64,000 nucleotides of DNA from Dama dama (lineage: Eukaryota > Chordata > Mammalia > Artiodactyla > Cervidae), in assembly GCF_033118175.1 (NCBI RefSeq), contig NC_083685.1, forward strand, positions 126,538,501-126,602,500. Reading direction: 5' to 3'. The position numbers were made by a program, and so were the translations under genes. Below, piece after piece: positions 1 through 10,324 of this stretch. Positions within the stretch are counted from its first letter, which is position 1, and each line of letters opens with the position of its first letter. The notes under the pieces were generated by a model. That model saw only the letters and a list, made by a program, of their open reading frames with translations, was not told where the DNA came from and made no database searches.

Positions 1-206
1 GCTGTAGTTTAGGCATGTCCTAAGCTTTTGTGACCCCATGGACTATTGTAGCCTGCCAGGCTCCTCTGTCCGTGGGATTCTCCAGGCAAGGCTAATGGGG
101 TGGGTTGCCATATTCTTCTCCAGGGCACCTTCCCGACCCAGGGACTGAACCTGCGTCTCCTGCCTTGGCAGGCAGATTCTTTGACACGGAGCCACCAGGG
201 AAGCCC
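1..206 (-). mobile_element. Bov-tA-type SINE, reverse orientation
   Basis: The segment reads as the reverse complement of the ruminant tRNA-derived SINE. It runs from the Bov-A body (GACCCCATGGACT near 32-46) to the tRNA-like head, which ends in CCACCAGGGAAGCCC at about 206. The head would carry the internal Pol III promoter and the body is shared with BovB. The left edge of the window may cut the element. MIR-like sequence follows at once, so the SINE probably landed in an older repeat. Confidence 0.9.
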
Positions 207-227
207 TGGGAAGTATGTACTATGACT

Positions 228-690
228 CCAATGAGAAACCGAGACTCACAGGGTTAAATACCTTGTTCAGTTTCATACAACCTGTGAGTCATGGAACCAG
301 GAAAGTCGGTCCCAGCACTCACTCTGAGACACCACTCCGTGCCATTTAGGGCAGGGCCACTCCAAGTGCTATTAAGGGCAGAGCCATCCCTAATTCAGCA
401 ACTTTAAGGCAGCAGCAAGCCTTCTGGAAGAAACAAACTCTTGGGCGGATTTTAGAGAGCAGTGTAGCCTGGCAAATGTCGATTGGGAAGAGAGAGGAAA
501 CTGACACTTGTGTTTATCTCATGTGTGCTTGATATTGTGCGGGAAGACCTACCCACACGTTTCTTTAATTCTGCAGATGATCGCTGGAGTTGGGCGTAAT
601 GATTCCCATTTTGTAGATGGGAAAACTGAGTCTGTACAATAACCCGAGATTGCAGTCAGTAAACAGGAAATGACTTCCTGGCACTAATTC
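228..690 (-). mobile_element. MIR SINE remnants, two pieces
   Basis: Two stretches resemble the MIR core in reverse. One is at 228-330 (GAGACTCACAGGGTTAAATA). The other is at about 500-690 and contains CCCATTTTGTAGATGGGAAA followed by ACTGAG. MIRs are ancient tRNA-derived SINEs common to all mammals. The sequence between the pieces (331-499) is unique and shows nothing I can name. The 500-690 piece is the safer call. Confidence 0.5.
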
Positions 691-1079
691 CATACTCTAT
701 TCATGCCTTCATGTAACAAGCCACAAGTTCAGGGGAAGAGGGCAGGAGGATGCTAAGGAACAATCGGCAGAAGTGTTACAAATTAGGTTGAGAATTGCCT
801 CCAAATGCCTCTTCCAGGAAGCCCACAAAGATTGGCATCTGCTTTGGTTTAATACCAATGTGAGAGCCTTGAGCTCAGCAGACCCCTTAACAAAATCACT
901 TGTTGAATGGAACTGGTGGATACGCGATTGAATGAACACACACCTAATATCACTTTAGAAAGAGCAGGCACCCTCTCTTGATTGGGGTCATCCCACCCGT
1001 CTCTTTGACCCTGATTCTGTCTTGTCTCTTTCTGCATGTCTCTAATCTGTCACTCCCAATTTTCCCGTCTTCAGTCATT
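691..1079. other. Unique sequence, no feature recognised
   Basis: The 391 bases show no repeat family, splice-framed exon or RNA gene that I can identify. Short open frames on both strands have no protein-like character. Confidence 0.5.
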
Positions 1080-1470
1080 AAGAACTGGGAGGGAAAGACA
1101 CAGCTCCAGTTCTCTAGCTGCCTCCTCACTGCTGTTGAGCTTCAGAGCACAGTATTTAAATCCTGTTAAATAACCTGTTTTCACGGGCAGTCGCAGCCAG
1201 GTTAGTAAATTACTTGCTCGCTCACTCTTTAGGCAAAACCGACATCCCAGGTCCACAGAAAATTGGCCATTGTCCTTTAATGGTGGAGTTGAACAGAGCA
1301 AATGGTTGCACTTTAAAAGAAAGTTGTTCCCACTCAGACAAAAAGTTCAGCCTACTGCTCTGGAAATTTCCAGTTCACGGCCCATTTCTCTCCAGGTATA
1401 AAGGAGAAAATAAATACCCTTGCAAGGCAAGTGATTAATTTCAGCCAGCGTGTTCAAGGTTCCCGCTGAT
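1080..1470. promoter_or_regulatory. Candidate conserved non-coding block
   Basis: This repeat-free stretch is rich in AT words of the kind seen in developmental enhancers: CAGTATTTAAATC near 1150, TAGTAAATTACTTG near 1204, GATTAATTTCAG near 1433 and TTAATCGG near 1488 just outside. It has no coding character. Calling it regulatory is inference from composition; conservation cannot be seen from one sequence. Confidence 0.3.
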
Positions 1471-1964
1471 GGCTGGCTCTTGGACTCTTAATCGGTGGCC
1501 CCGGCCAGGTGGGGGGTCCCATCTCTGCAATTTCACACTGGCAGCTCCTCCATGTCCACGTGGCTTTGGGGCACGGGAGGATTAGACCTTTCCTCACGCT
1601 CCGGAAGATGGAGAGGCTGGTGGGCGATGACTCATATTTTCCCCCTGAATCTAGGTGGCTCTGACCCTGGTGTTTGCTGTGATCACCACGGTCACCTCCG
1701 TACCCTGAACAGGCCCCAGCGTGTGCGTGGCTCCACGTTCAGTGAACAGCAGGGGGATGCTGGGAGGTGCGCGGTGTGAATGCACTGGTGAGTTCAGCAG
1801 CATCAGTGACTGTTTCTGAGGGTGGCTCAGAAGATGTCTGGGCAGCCAGGTCACTAGTGGATGGCCCAGATCTTAAGCCACTAGTTTTTGTTACGCTCAG
1901 CAGCCCCCCAGAAGTGGCATCCCCTTCCCCGCCTTGACCTGGAGCCAGTCACGTCTTGGAACCC
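1471..1964. other. GC-rich unique sequence
   Basis: Nothing recognisable. A 94-codon frame at 1495-1779 is rich in Gly, Ser and Trp, as expected from GC-rich non-coding DNA. It lacks any domain-like pattern and I do not call it a gene. Confidence 0.5.
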
Positions 1965-2175
1965 AGTCACCCGTTGCTGTGTAACCAGTTACCCCAAGCA
2001 TGGTGGCTTCAAATGATAACTACGTATTCAGCCCTGATTCCGCAGGGCTGGGCTCAGCCGGTCTGGAGTCTTCACTGATGCGAACCAGACGTCTGTGAGC
2101 TCAGGAGCTCAGCTGGGTGGCTGAGCCAGGAGCTGTGTGATTCAGAGCGTCCTCAGCCCGGCCACTGGGATGGCT
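1965..2175 (+). mobile_element. Ancient repeat-like segment, family not named
   Basis: The opening at about 1970-2030, reading TTGCTGTGTAACCAGTTACC with later GTGGCTTCAAATGATAAC, matches a motif I associate with old mammalian interspersed repeats. The following CAGGGCTGGGCTCAGC section fits the same kind of element. I cannot assign a family from memory. Confidence 0.35.
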
Positions 2176-2389
2176 TGATGGGGACCCCCTCACCACGCTG
2201 TGCTTCATCGTCCATGAGCTTGTCCATGGCGGTCTCAAGGCTCAGAGGGCAAGAGCAAAAGCTTTACAGCCTTATATATAAACGTTGTCACTTCTACCAT
2301 GTTCTATTGGCCAGAGCAAGACCCAAGGGCAGATCAGACTCAGGGGGTGGTTGGATAGCGTTCCTTCAAAATTCACGTCCTCTTGGAAC

Positions 2390-3012
2390 TTTAGAATGTG
2401 ACCTTATGTGAAAGTAGGATTTCATGCAGGTGTAATTAAAGCTATAGACAAGATCATTCTGAATTTGGGGTGGTTACTCAATCCAATGGAGCTTCCTTGG
2501 GTGGCTCAGATGGTAAAGTACCTACCCACAATGCAGGAGACCTGGATTCAATCCTTGGGTTGGGAAGATCCCCTGGAGCAGGAAATGGCAACCCACTCCA
2601 GTATTCTTGCCTGGAGAATCTCATGGACAGAGGAGCCTGGCGGGCCACAGTCCATGGGGTTGCAAAGAGTCAGACACAAGAGAGCGACTAACACACTTAA
2701 TCCAATGACTGGAGTTTTTATTAGAAGAAGAAAAAGACACAGAGGCAGACCCGGTGGGAAAGACGGGAAAGTTGGAGGCAGAGGTCGGGGTGAGGCAGCT
2801 CTAAGCAAGGAAACCAAAGGCTGATGGCATCCACCCGAAGCAAGGAATGGATTGTCCCCTAGAGCTTTCGGAGGGAGCCTGGACCTGCTGATACCTTGAC
2901 TGTGGACTTCCAGTCTCCAGAACCACGAGAGAATAAATTGTGTTGCTTAAGCCACCCAGTCTATGGTGTAATTTTTTTTTTTTTTTATAGCAGCCCTGGG
3001 AAACCAATGCAG
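2390..3012 (+). mobile_element. MaLR (MLT1-type) solitary LTR split by a SINE
   Basis: The left part (2390-2488) has GAATGTGACCTTATGTGAAA and a degenerate GCAGGTGTAATTAAAG. The right part (2699-3012) has GACACAGAGGCAGACC, TCCAGAACCACGAGAGAATA and GCCACCCAGTCTATGGTGTA, and ends in AGCAGCCCTGGGAAACCAAT. This is the order of an ERVL-MaLR LTR, a solo remnant of an old endogenous retrovirus-like element. A 15-base T run (2972-2986) has expanded near its 3' end. A younger Bov SINE interrupts it. No internal viral gene is present. Confidence 0.8.
2489..2698 (+). mobile_element. Bov-tA SINE inserted in the MaLR LTR
   Basis: The tRNA-like head starts near 2491 (GCTTCCTTGGGTGGCTCAG) and the Bov-A body follows, ending in CGACTAACACACTT. 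A 9-bp target-site duplication, AATCCAATG, flanks it at 2480-2488 and 2699-2707. The LTR consensus reads straight across the insertion when it is removed, so the SINE is younger than the LTR. Confidence 0.92.
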
Positions 3013-4164
3013 GTGGGAGGTAGACTTCATCTCTTGATAGGAGATGCAAAGCGTGAGGATACAGGAAGGCAGGAGAGATAGAAGCGCGGTTGCAATCTTG
3101 CACCTTCTCAGCTCACCAGTCCTCACTCTGTTCCTGGCAGGTACCTTGAAGCCAAGGAACAGCCATACCGCGCCAGACGCCAGACATTCACGACGCCACG
3201 AGGCTCTACTCTGCCCAAGCTCCAGAGGGAGTGCGTGTCTGCGAGCTGACGCGGAGTCATCGCTGACAGATGTCTCTCCTCATCCCACTCCAAGTCGCCC
3301 CCCAAGGAAGGCAGGGAGCCAGGAAGTCGAGGTCGTCAGGGTGCTGGGTACCGCACCTCTGGAGCATCTTCAGTGGCTCAGGTCCAGGTGGCCCGAGATG
3401 ACCAGACCAGACCTTCCCCCGCTCCAGCTCTCCCCCACGCACAGGAAGGAGCCCCTCCTTTGGATTTTCTCAGACATCCTGCCAGAAAAGGAGGTTTGGC
3501 AGAGATTTGGTTTCGTTCCACCGACACCTCTGAGAGAAGTTGCTGTCTTGGGGGTTCAGACTGTAACTTCCGAGGTGTGAGACCACGTGTTTTATGAATA
3601 CCTATCTGGCGTCCATGCTCAGCGTGGTGGTGGAGGGGGAGGGCTGGACCACTGAACCCTGCCCCTGAGAGGTGCAGGCATCACGGCTGGCTAGATAGGC
3701 TGGGGTTCCGGGCACCATCCCGTGACGAGGGGTGGGTGCCTGGGGTGGAGGGCGTCATCACCCGGGCTTCCTCCCGCAGGACTTGGGTCTTCCCTTCCTC
3801 CTTCCAAACTCCTAACGAGTTGCACTCAATGTAGAAAGAGGCAGAGTCACCAGCTGAGACTGAAGAAGCGGCTGGGGTGGCAGGCTGGGGGAGAAAGATG
3901 GTGTGAGACACCATGAGAGGGCCGGGTCCCTCACGGAGGGGAGGTTACTTGTGCCCAGAGTCACTTCTTTATTGATGTATTGAGGTGAGAATGGCCTTAT
4001 GCATCTCAAAGAGGAGACTGTTCTTGCATCTGGAAACCACTCCCCTCTCCCAACTCAGAGCAGCCTTTAGGGAAAGGGGAGAGGCAAAAGGGGCACCCCA
4101 CCCTGGGTGGCACTTATCGTCAGGGTCATGCAAGGAAGTGCAGCCCCTAAGAGGGAGTAAAGTA
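3013..4164. other. Unique GC-rich sequence with a long unsupported frame
   Basis: No repeat is recognised across 1.15 kb. A 178-codon plus-strand frame at 3044-3580 is the longest non-repeat frame nearby. It begins right after the MaLR 3' end, is rich in Arg, Pro and Ser, shows no domain, and overlaps comparably long frames in other phases. I therefore treat it as chance. Confidence 0.5.
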
Positions 4165-4315
4165 GTTCAGTCGCTCAGGAGTGTCCGACTCCTTCCAACC
4201 TCACGGACTGCAGCACCCAGGCTTTCCTGTCCTTCACCATCTCCCAGAGTTGGCTCAGACTTACATACATTGAGTTGATGATGTCATCCAACCAGCTCAT
4301 CCTCTGTCACCTCCT
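4165..4315 (-). mobile_element. BovB LINE 3' fragment, reverse
   Basis: From GTTCAGTCGCTCAGGAGTGT to CATCCTCTGTCACCTCCTT the segment is the reverse complement of the BovB 3' terminal region, including GACTGCAGCACCCAGGC. Only about 150 bp remain and no coding part is present. Confidence 0.8.
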
Positions 4316-4746
4316 TAAATGCTGTGCCCTCTGTACCTCATCTCAGCTGCCATCCCCAAAGGGAGCCTCCCCAGGTACCCAGAGGGCTAGACCTGCATTT
4401 GAGGCAGGGGTTCTTTCTTCCCTGTTGGCCACTGATTCCTGTTGAACCCGGAGGCTCCCGAGGACAGGGCTCTTGTTTCTCTTTCCTCCAGATGTGCGGG
4501 CAGGGAGGCAGAACCAGTTCCCGTGCACAGAGCATCAGCAAAACGTCTTCCAGCCCCCTTCACTGCAGGGCTCAGGGTCAGCCAGCTATTAACTTTTTTT
4601 CTAACCAACTGCAGGCAAATCCCTGACCCCCTGAGCCCCTCATTTATTCTCCTCTGGGTCATGGGAAAATAGCTGATTCACCCAGAGGGGCAGAGGGAGC
4701 TGGGGGAGAAGGTGGTGAGTGCAGGCGACTATAGTAGATGTTGTCT
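4316..4746. other. Unique sequence
   Basis: No repeat or gene recognised. Open frames of about 100 codons occur on both strands over the same bases, which argues against any one of them being real. Confidence 0.5.
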
Positions 4747-4951
4747 ATTGAGTCATTCAGTCATGTCCGACTCCTTTGTGACTCCATAGACTTCAACCCG
4801 CCAGCCTCCTCTGTTCATGGGATTTCCCAGGCAAGAACACTGGAGTGGGTTGTTCTTTCCTCCTCTAGAGGGTCTTCCTGACCTAGGGATCAAATCCACG
4901 TCTCCTGCATTGGCAGGTGTACCCTTTACCACTGGGCCACCTGGGAAGCCC
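4747..4951 (-). mobile_element. Bov-tA SINE, reverse orientation
   Basis: The Bov-A body (AGTCATGTCCGACTCCTTTG) begins near 4758 and the tRNA head ends with GGCCACCTGGGAAGCCC at 4951. Numerous substitutions (GACTTCAACCCGCC for GACTGTAGCCTGCC) suggest a fairly old copy. Confidence 0.9.
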
Positions 4952-4979
4952 AGGTTGAATAGAGGGTGGGTCTTAAAGG

Positions 4980-5310
4980 AGGAACTTTTCTAGCTTTTGT
5001 GAGTAATTAAAAGCTGCATATGGTCTCCCAAGGCACTGCAGCGAAAGAGCTGTCACAAAATTAGCTTCAGAGGTGGCGGCTTTCCCCAGATGTTTGCTTC
5101 AGACTCGGGTTCTAGCATTTAAATTTCCATTAAGGAGCTGCTGTGGCTGCCGGCAGGCCAAGCCCACTCTTTACTTGAAAGGGATCAAATCCTTGGCCAG
5201 AAATTTGACTTGAATTGTGATTGTTCTTATTCATCTTGAAATTCATTGAAGGCCATAAATCCACTCATCCTGCCTCATTCTCTTAACTCTATGAGGATTA
5301 AATTGATGGG
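4980..5310. promoter_or_regulatory. Candidate conserved non-coding block
   Basis: Repeat-free AT-rich DNA containing GAGTAATTAAAAGCTGCATA (5001), GCATTTAAATTTCCATTAAG (5115), TTGAATTGTGATTGTTC and GAGGATTAAATTGATGGG (5292). These are homeodomain- and SOX-like words clustered in about 300 bp. There is no coding potential. The regulatory role is inferred only. Confidence 0.3.
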
Positions 5311-5999
5311 AAAAAAAATCATACTTCGGAAGGTTTAGAATTTGGGCACAAGTTGGCTCAGGTCGGGGAGGGGCCTGGAAACAAGGTGTTGAGGGTTCCA
5401 GCTCTGCTTGCAAATTCCATTATGAGCTCTGCTAGGATGGGCTCAGCCCTTTCAGATGCTGCTGGAAATCTAAAAGAAGCCCTTGAGGAGTTTACAATAT
5501 AAAGTTTTTAAGGAATAGGTGCTGACCAGTTCTCCAACCCCACAGGGAGCAAAGCAGGAGAGATTCTTCCAGAGAGAGAAGCAAGTTGGACAGAAGAAAC
5601 TTTGTTCCTACAGGTTGCAGAACTAGCAGGGTCCTTTCTGAAATGTTTTTTATTGGCTCATGCCCACCCACTCCTTCACTTTCAAGAATGACTCCCCTTT
5701 GTTCTTCAAAACCCCAAGGAAGGGAAATCTCCTCTGGGAAGCCTTCCAGGAATACCCCCAAAGCTTGCGTTAATTTCCCCTTCTATCCTGCACTTACTCC
5801 TAGGCGCTTAGGTCTATTGTCCTATTCATTTAGGAGTTCCTTAATGATGGGAGTTTTCATCTCTCTTGTGCCCTTGGCCTTTATCTGGTGATTGAATTTG
5901 TCAAGCTGCTTAGAGATGAGAACCTGGACCAATGGCCTCTGGAGGTCTTTGCCTCCTCTTGGAGTCTCAGAATTGCTCTTTCTTCACAAGATGAGTACA
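5311..5999. other. Unique sequence with a possible L2 remnant
   Basis: Mostly unassigned. The part at about 5715-5890 (CCTCTGGGAAGCCTTCCAGG and the flanking text) resembles the 3' half of the L2 LINE in plus orientation, but weakly. Nothing else is recognised. Confidence 0.3.
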
Positions 6000-6310
6000 T
6001 TGGCCATTTAGTGAGGAAATCGAAAGGATAATTTCCTGACCTTAATATGCAAACTGAGATTTTTCTCAGCGGCTAATGATCTACAGGCTGCCCTGGCCTC
6101 CCTGGACACAGGAGTAGGAATGCTCAGTAGCTCCCAGGCTTTGTAAATGGCTTTAAACATTGCGATATCCCAGCTTCCGTAATTAAATGTTACAAGTTCA
6201 TCTGGGAGGGCTCTCTGTGAAGCGTTCCCTCTGAGCCCCGCAGGGCTAATTCGGTGAAGCCAGCCAGGGCACTGCCTCTGAGGATAAAGGAAATTGAATG
6301 GCCACCCCCA
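6000..6310. promoter_or_regulatory. Candidate conserved non-coding block
   Basis: The block contains TTGGCCATTTAGTGAGG, CTTAATATGCAAACTGAGAT (octamer-like ATGCAAA at 6046-6052), CGGCTAATGATC and CCGTAATTAAATGTTACAAG (6178-6197). It has no repeat signature and is AT-richer than its flanks. A 104-codon reverse frame spans it but lacks any recognisable pattern. Confidence 0.3.
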
Positions 6311-6787
6311 GCAGGCTGGCATTGAAAGGGGCTATGTGCTAATGAGGGCACCCAGTGGACGCTGCAGGGCCTGGTGGGAACATCCTGTGCCCTGCCAGTG
6401 GGCCGTCAACCCTCGGGAGCTGTCGCCGATCAGCCCCCTCTGCCAGGACCATGGGCTGCTCTGCCATCCAGGCCGTTGCAACTGGTTCAGGCTGAATCAA
6501 TGACTCACCCCGCCCGAATATCAGAGTGGGTGGGAGTAACTCAGGTGAGCTCCCTGACTCCAGAACCTGGAAGTATTGACCAGCTTGAGTCTGCTGAGTG
6601 GGGCTGTCCAAAGTACCCAGCAAGACTAAACCAAGTCTACCTCTGCTTATGGTGTGGAACCCCGTAATTCTAGAACTTTTCTTGGTTCTACTCTCAGCTT
6701 ACAACTCCTTCCTAGAAACTTACAAGAGTGAAAGCCTCAGCCCCAGGGCCTTTGAAGTTGGTTTTAGACTGTTCCTTATGGAAATCT
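6311..6787. other. Unique sequence
   Basis: No repeat or gene recognised. Overlapping frames of 94-99 codons on both strands are uninformative. Confidence 0.5.
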
Positions 6788-6995
6788 GGGGCTTCCCTGG
6801 TGGCTCAGCGGGTAAAGAATCTGCCTGCAATGTGGGAGACCTGGGTTCCATCCCTGGGTCTGGAAGATTTGGAAGAGGAAATGGTAACCCACTCTAGTAT
6901 TCTCACCTGGAGGATTCCATGGACAGAGGAGCCTGGCGGGCTATAGTCCATGAGATCACAAAGAGTCAGACAGGACTGAGTGACTAGCACTTTAA
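6788..6995 (+). mobile_element. Bov-tA SINE with target-site duplication
   Basis: The head begins GGGGCTTCCCTGGTGGCTCA at 6789 and the body ends in GACTAGCACTTTAA. The 8-bp duplication GGAAATCT lies at 6780-6787 and 6996-7003. The copy is nearly complete. Confidence 0.92.
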
Positions 6996-7084
6996 GGAAA
7001 TCTAGATGGGTTATGCTCTGCTTAAGCTCTTCTTTGGTAAGCTCTGTCAGGGGACTGGGTAAAAAGAACTACCATTTGTGGAAC

Positions 7085-7240
7085 ACCAAGCCAGCCCTTC
7101 TCAGACTTGCAAATGTGGATATATGAGTCGCCTGGCATCCTGTGAGATGCAATTGACCCAAATCAGTAGGTCAGGGGCAGAGTGAGGCTCTGTATTTCAA
7201 GCAAGCGCTCTGGGTCAGGTGCCATGCTTGAGAAGCAAAG
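7085..7240. mobile_element. hAT-Charlie (MER5A-like) remnant
   Basis: The segment runs from CTTCTCAGACTTGCAAATGT to CATGCTTGAGAAGCAAAGG. It has a central AATCAGTAGGTCAGGGGCAG and a terminal-inverted layout (TTCTCAGACTTG against TGCTTGAGAA), which fits the small non-autonomous hAT elements of the MER5/MER20 kind. It is old and diverged, so the subfamily is uncertain. Confidence 0.45.
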
Positions 7241-7269
7241 GTTTACGAACGTCATCTCCACCCTCGCTG

Positions 7270-7480
7270 CAATCTGACACAGAGGGAATGGGGACCAGCG
7301 TTTCGTAAGAACCTGCTATGTGCAGAGTAGGGTGATCAAGCCTATGGTGTGCCCACTCAGGACTTTCAGAGGACAAACTGAAGCCAGTTGGTGACTCCAC
7401 AGAACAAAAATGCAGTGCTTTTCTTGTCATTTAGAAAATGGGGAAACTGAAGTCTACAGAGGTTAAGAGGAAGGAAGCCC
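7270..7480 (-). mobile_element. MIR-like remnant
   Basis: TTTAGAAAATGGGGAAACTG at about 7430 followed by CTACAGAGGTTAAGAGG is the reversed MIR core. AACCTGCTATGTGCAGAGTA at 7311-7330 is compatible with the distal part. Material between the two is unassigned. Confidence 0.4.
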
Positions 7481-8019
7481 AAGGTTGGAGATGGTCATGA
7501 CCTCAGGGAGATGCCGGGCCATGCATGGGGTCTGGCAAGGTTTTGATGCTCTGGGTGATAGAGGATACCCTTGCCCTGATGGACATCTGTTGAGCCTCAT
7601 CCTACAACCCCAAATTCAGAGCACAGAAGGATCGCTGCATGGAGCTGGTTCACACCCAGATGCCCAGACTCTGAGGAGGGATTGGAGATCTGGAAGTCAG
7701 GCTTGACTGTGGTCCTCAGGTGACCCTGGTCATATGGCTCCCTCTTGGGGAAACCCTGCCCTGCGGGTCCAAATGTAGAGAGATGGATGTCTAATGTGGC
7801 CTCGTGGACCTGAGTGACCTCAGTAATGCTGCTAACCAAAAAGCAGAGCCTTTATTGAGTTTTTCGTTATAAATGACATCGTGCAGCTGAGACATTCACT
7901 CTGTCTTCCAAAACACTTGGACAACAACTCACATCTTCAAACAGAACAGGATAAAATGATTACAACCATTTAGGGGAAGAGGAAAGTAAGTTTTCTCAAG
8001 CATCTTACCTAGAATAGAC
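7481..8019. other. Unique sequence
   Basis: No repeat, RNA gene or coding pattern recognised. Confidence 0.5.
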
Positions 8020-8195
8020 TAGATGCCCGGTCTGTGAAATCTCATTTATTCCTCCATCAACCCAAATAGCTGGACATTGCTATTACTCCCATCTGAGAGC
8101 TGAGAAAATGCAAACTCAGCAAGGTTAATGAGCTTATTTGAAGTCGCACTTGTAACGACCTAGCAAGAACGGAACTCCATCTAGCCCAGGTTCTT
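8020..8195 (-). mobile_element. MIR SINE, reverse orientation
   Basis: The order ATTGCTATTACTCCCATCTG, GAGAGCTGAGAAAATGCAAA, CTCAGCAAGGTTAATGAGCT and then an ACTTGTAACGACCTAGCAAG region follows a reversed MIR from its 3' side to the tRNA-side core. Confidence 0.55.
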
Positions 8196-8439
8196 TGCAT
8201 TGTGTCTCGTTGCTTCTAAAACACCGCCATACAGACTGTAAACACTTTGACACGTTGAGTCCAGGCTGGTTGAATCCAGCCCCGACAGGAGTGCTCTCTG
8301 AGTGGGTGATGAGAGACCATGATTGCACACATTCATTTTTCCATCCATCAGATATTGCTACTGGGCACCACGCTAGGCAGAGGTGACATCCCCAGTTTCC
8401 CCTGCCCTCCCCCAGGACCCTCACTTCCTGTGCCTACAA
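8196..8439. other. Unique sequence
   Basis: No repeat or gene recognised in these 244 bases. Confidence 0.45.
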
Positions 8440-8745
8440 TGAACTGTGAACTCCCATGAGGCACCAAGGACTTGCCCAAACACTGGGCTTAAGAAACTGG
8501 ACCAAACTTGTGCCCAGCTTCCCCAGAAGCCGTGCCCAGATTCCCCAAGAAAATGCAATATGGCCCAAATCCATATTCAGAATGGCCCTCCCCACTTCCC
8601 CATAGTGTCTCCTCTCTGTTCCCCTTTAAGACCCTCAATCGTCTTTGTCTTTGTTGGAGTTGAGCTCAGTATCTACCAAGAAGTTGTCTGAATTGTCTGT
8701 CTTGAGTCTTTAACAAGAGTCTCATGCAGTATTCCCTTGACACTG
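8440..8745 (+). mobile_element. Possible LTR-like fragment (low confidence)
   Basis: The composition shift and phrases such as CTTTGTTGGAGTTGAGCTCA (8649-8668) after a C-rich tract (CCTCTCTGTTCCCCTTTAAG) resemble the R/U5 part of an ERV LTR. I see no TG...CA boundary pair or target duplication, so this may be ordinary unique DNA. Confidence 0.25.
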
Positions 8746-9903
8746 GCTTCCTTTGGAACCCAGAGATGAGCTCGGGGAAGGCTCTGGAAAGCGGAAGCAG
8801 GTCTTCAACTCCACGTCAAGGAATTCAGACCTCAAGCTGTGGCCAGTTAGGGAATCATTTTGCATGGGAAGCCATGCAGAACTAGTTAACATTCTCTAGC
8901 CTGAAGGGTCTGAATATTAACACAAGGCAGCTGGTGCCCCCAGTCTTCTCTGCTCCTTGTTAAACATCCTGGTTTCCAACAGTTCTTCAAAAGACATGGT
9001 TTTGAGCTCTTCCCCCACTTCCCTGTCCTCTTAAAACGGTCTGTTGAACAGGCTTTCTGTGTGGTGATGTAGCTTAAAGCTTTGGGAAGCTTGACCTTTA
9101 TAAAGAAGTGTCTGTCTGCATAAGAAAACACAGATATTGACTCAGCTATGTAAAACAGATCGACCTAAAAGGGGTTAAAGGTTTTACTGACCTATAACAG
9201 CTTGGGTGTGTCTTCTAGCACACTTCTCTACAACCTGGTCACGGACCAGCTCCTGGGAGTGAGCCAGTCCTGGCTTTTGATCTGTGTTGAAACCATGAGA
9301 AGACTTTCTGGGGATCTTTCACACCAAGACCTGGTGACTGACGCCCTCTTTCCTCTTGGATCGCTAGGAAAATGAGGAAATCCTAAAGCTGCCTGTGGCC
9401 GTGTTCCCCCAGTAGGGAAACAGAACTCATTTGCGAGGCAGAAAGAGATGCCAGGGAGCAGGCAAGATCCCGAATTGGGAAGGAGAAGGATCTTGGTGCT
9501 AAACAATAGCATCTGCTTTTAACCCAAGCAACATCTGGCTCTTCTGATTGCCAGTGAGTCAGGCTAGAGGAGGGGGAGAGGGCATGCTTGCAAAATGCAC
9601 CATGAAAACTCGTCTTTAGAGAAAGCAAAGACTGGTCACCAGGAATTCCACGCTGGGAAGGAGGTACATGGCAACTTCCTGCTACTGCTCACAGCCGCTG
9701 TTTCCCTGGATGGGTTGGATTTTCCTTTGCTGAGACCGATCAGTTTAGCAGGAAAGAGCCTGTCAAAAGTAGGGAGACTCTCAGAGACAGTTTCAAAAAT
9801 CTCAAGGTAGTGGAGACACACATCTACTCTCAAAAGGGAGCTAAGAGATGAGCATGAGTTAAGACTCCAACATAACCGTGGGCTCCATCTTTGTCCCACG
9901 GCC
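8746..9903. other. Unique sequence
   Basis: No repeat assigned over 1.16 kb. A small perfect inverted repeat (TGCATGG, 4-base spacer, CCATGCA) lies at 8861-8878. The stretch at about 9060-9185 is AT-rich (CTTTATAAAGAAG, AACAGATCGACC) but too weak to call as a block. Confidence 0.45.
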
Positions 9904-10045
9904 CTGGCTATACCTGAATCACCTAGGAAAATTTAACAAGAAAAAGCCTCTTCTCTCAACAGGCAGATTTAATTGGTTTGGGGTGAGGTCCAGGCGCTGA
10001 ATAGTTTAAAAGCACCTCAGGTGATTCTCAAGGGAGTCAAGGTCA
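9904..10045. mobile_element. hAT-Charlie MER20-like remnant
   Basis: CCTGAATCACCTAGGAAAAT at 9913 and CACCTCAGGTGATTCTCAAG at 10013 form the expected near-palindromic ends of MER20. The central TTTAATTGGTTTGGGGTGAG is typical too. The element is non-autonomous and about 140 bp remains. Confidence 0.6.
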
Positions 10046-10215
10046 AGATGAAGCAAACAGTTCTCAGAATTCAGCATGTCAAATTCACCTGGAGGCCTTG
10101 TTAAACCACACCTCGGGGGCTTCACTTCCGAGTGTCTGATTTGCCCGGTTTGGGGGAGGAAACCAAAAATTTGCATTTCTAACAAGTTGTAGGCTGTTTG
10201 GAGAACCATGGGCCT
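10046..10215. mobile_element. hAT-Charlie MER5A-like remnant adjacent to MER20
   Basis: CAAATTCACCTGGAGGCCTT, TTGTTAAACCACACC and then AAAATTTGCATTTCTAACAA, ending near TTTGGAGAACCATGGG, reproduce the MER5A layout. Two different hAT miniature elements therefore lie back to back. Confidence 0.6.
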
Positions 10216-10324
10216 TAACTGTGATTGATAAGTGAAGAGTCAGTTAAGGTAGAAAGGTGTCTTGATTTCTCTAAATACTGCTTTCATTGGGCATCACTAT
10301 TGGCAAACAGTAATTCATAATTCT
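10216..10324. other. Short unique spacer
   Basis: Unassigned DNA between the hAT pair and the next SINE. Its right end is the left target copy of that SINE. Confidence 0.4.

Noticed and set aside
2268..2285. TATATATAAACG as a TATA-box promoter
   Set aside because: Short AT run within an unclear old repeat region, with no supporting elements nearby.
3044..3580. 178-codon open frame, longest outside repeats in the left part
   Set aside because: Starts beside an LTR, has no domain or signal, overlaps equally open frames, and is Arg/Pro/Ser-rich as GC-rich non-coding DNA would be.
8440..8745. Definite ERV LTR
   Set aside because: Kept only as a low-confidence feature because no boundaries or duplication could be seen.
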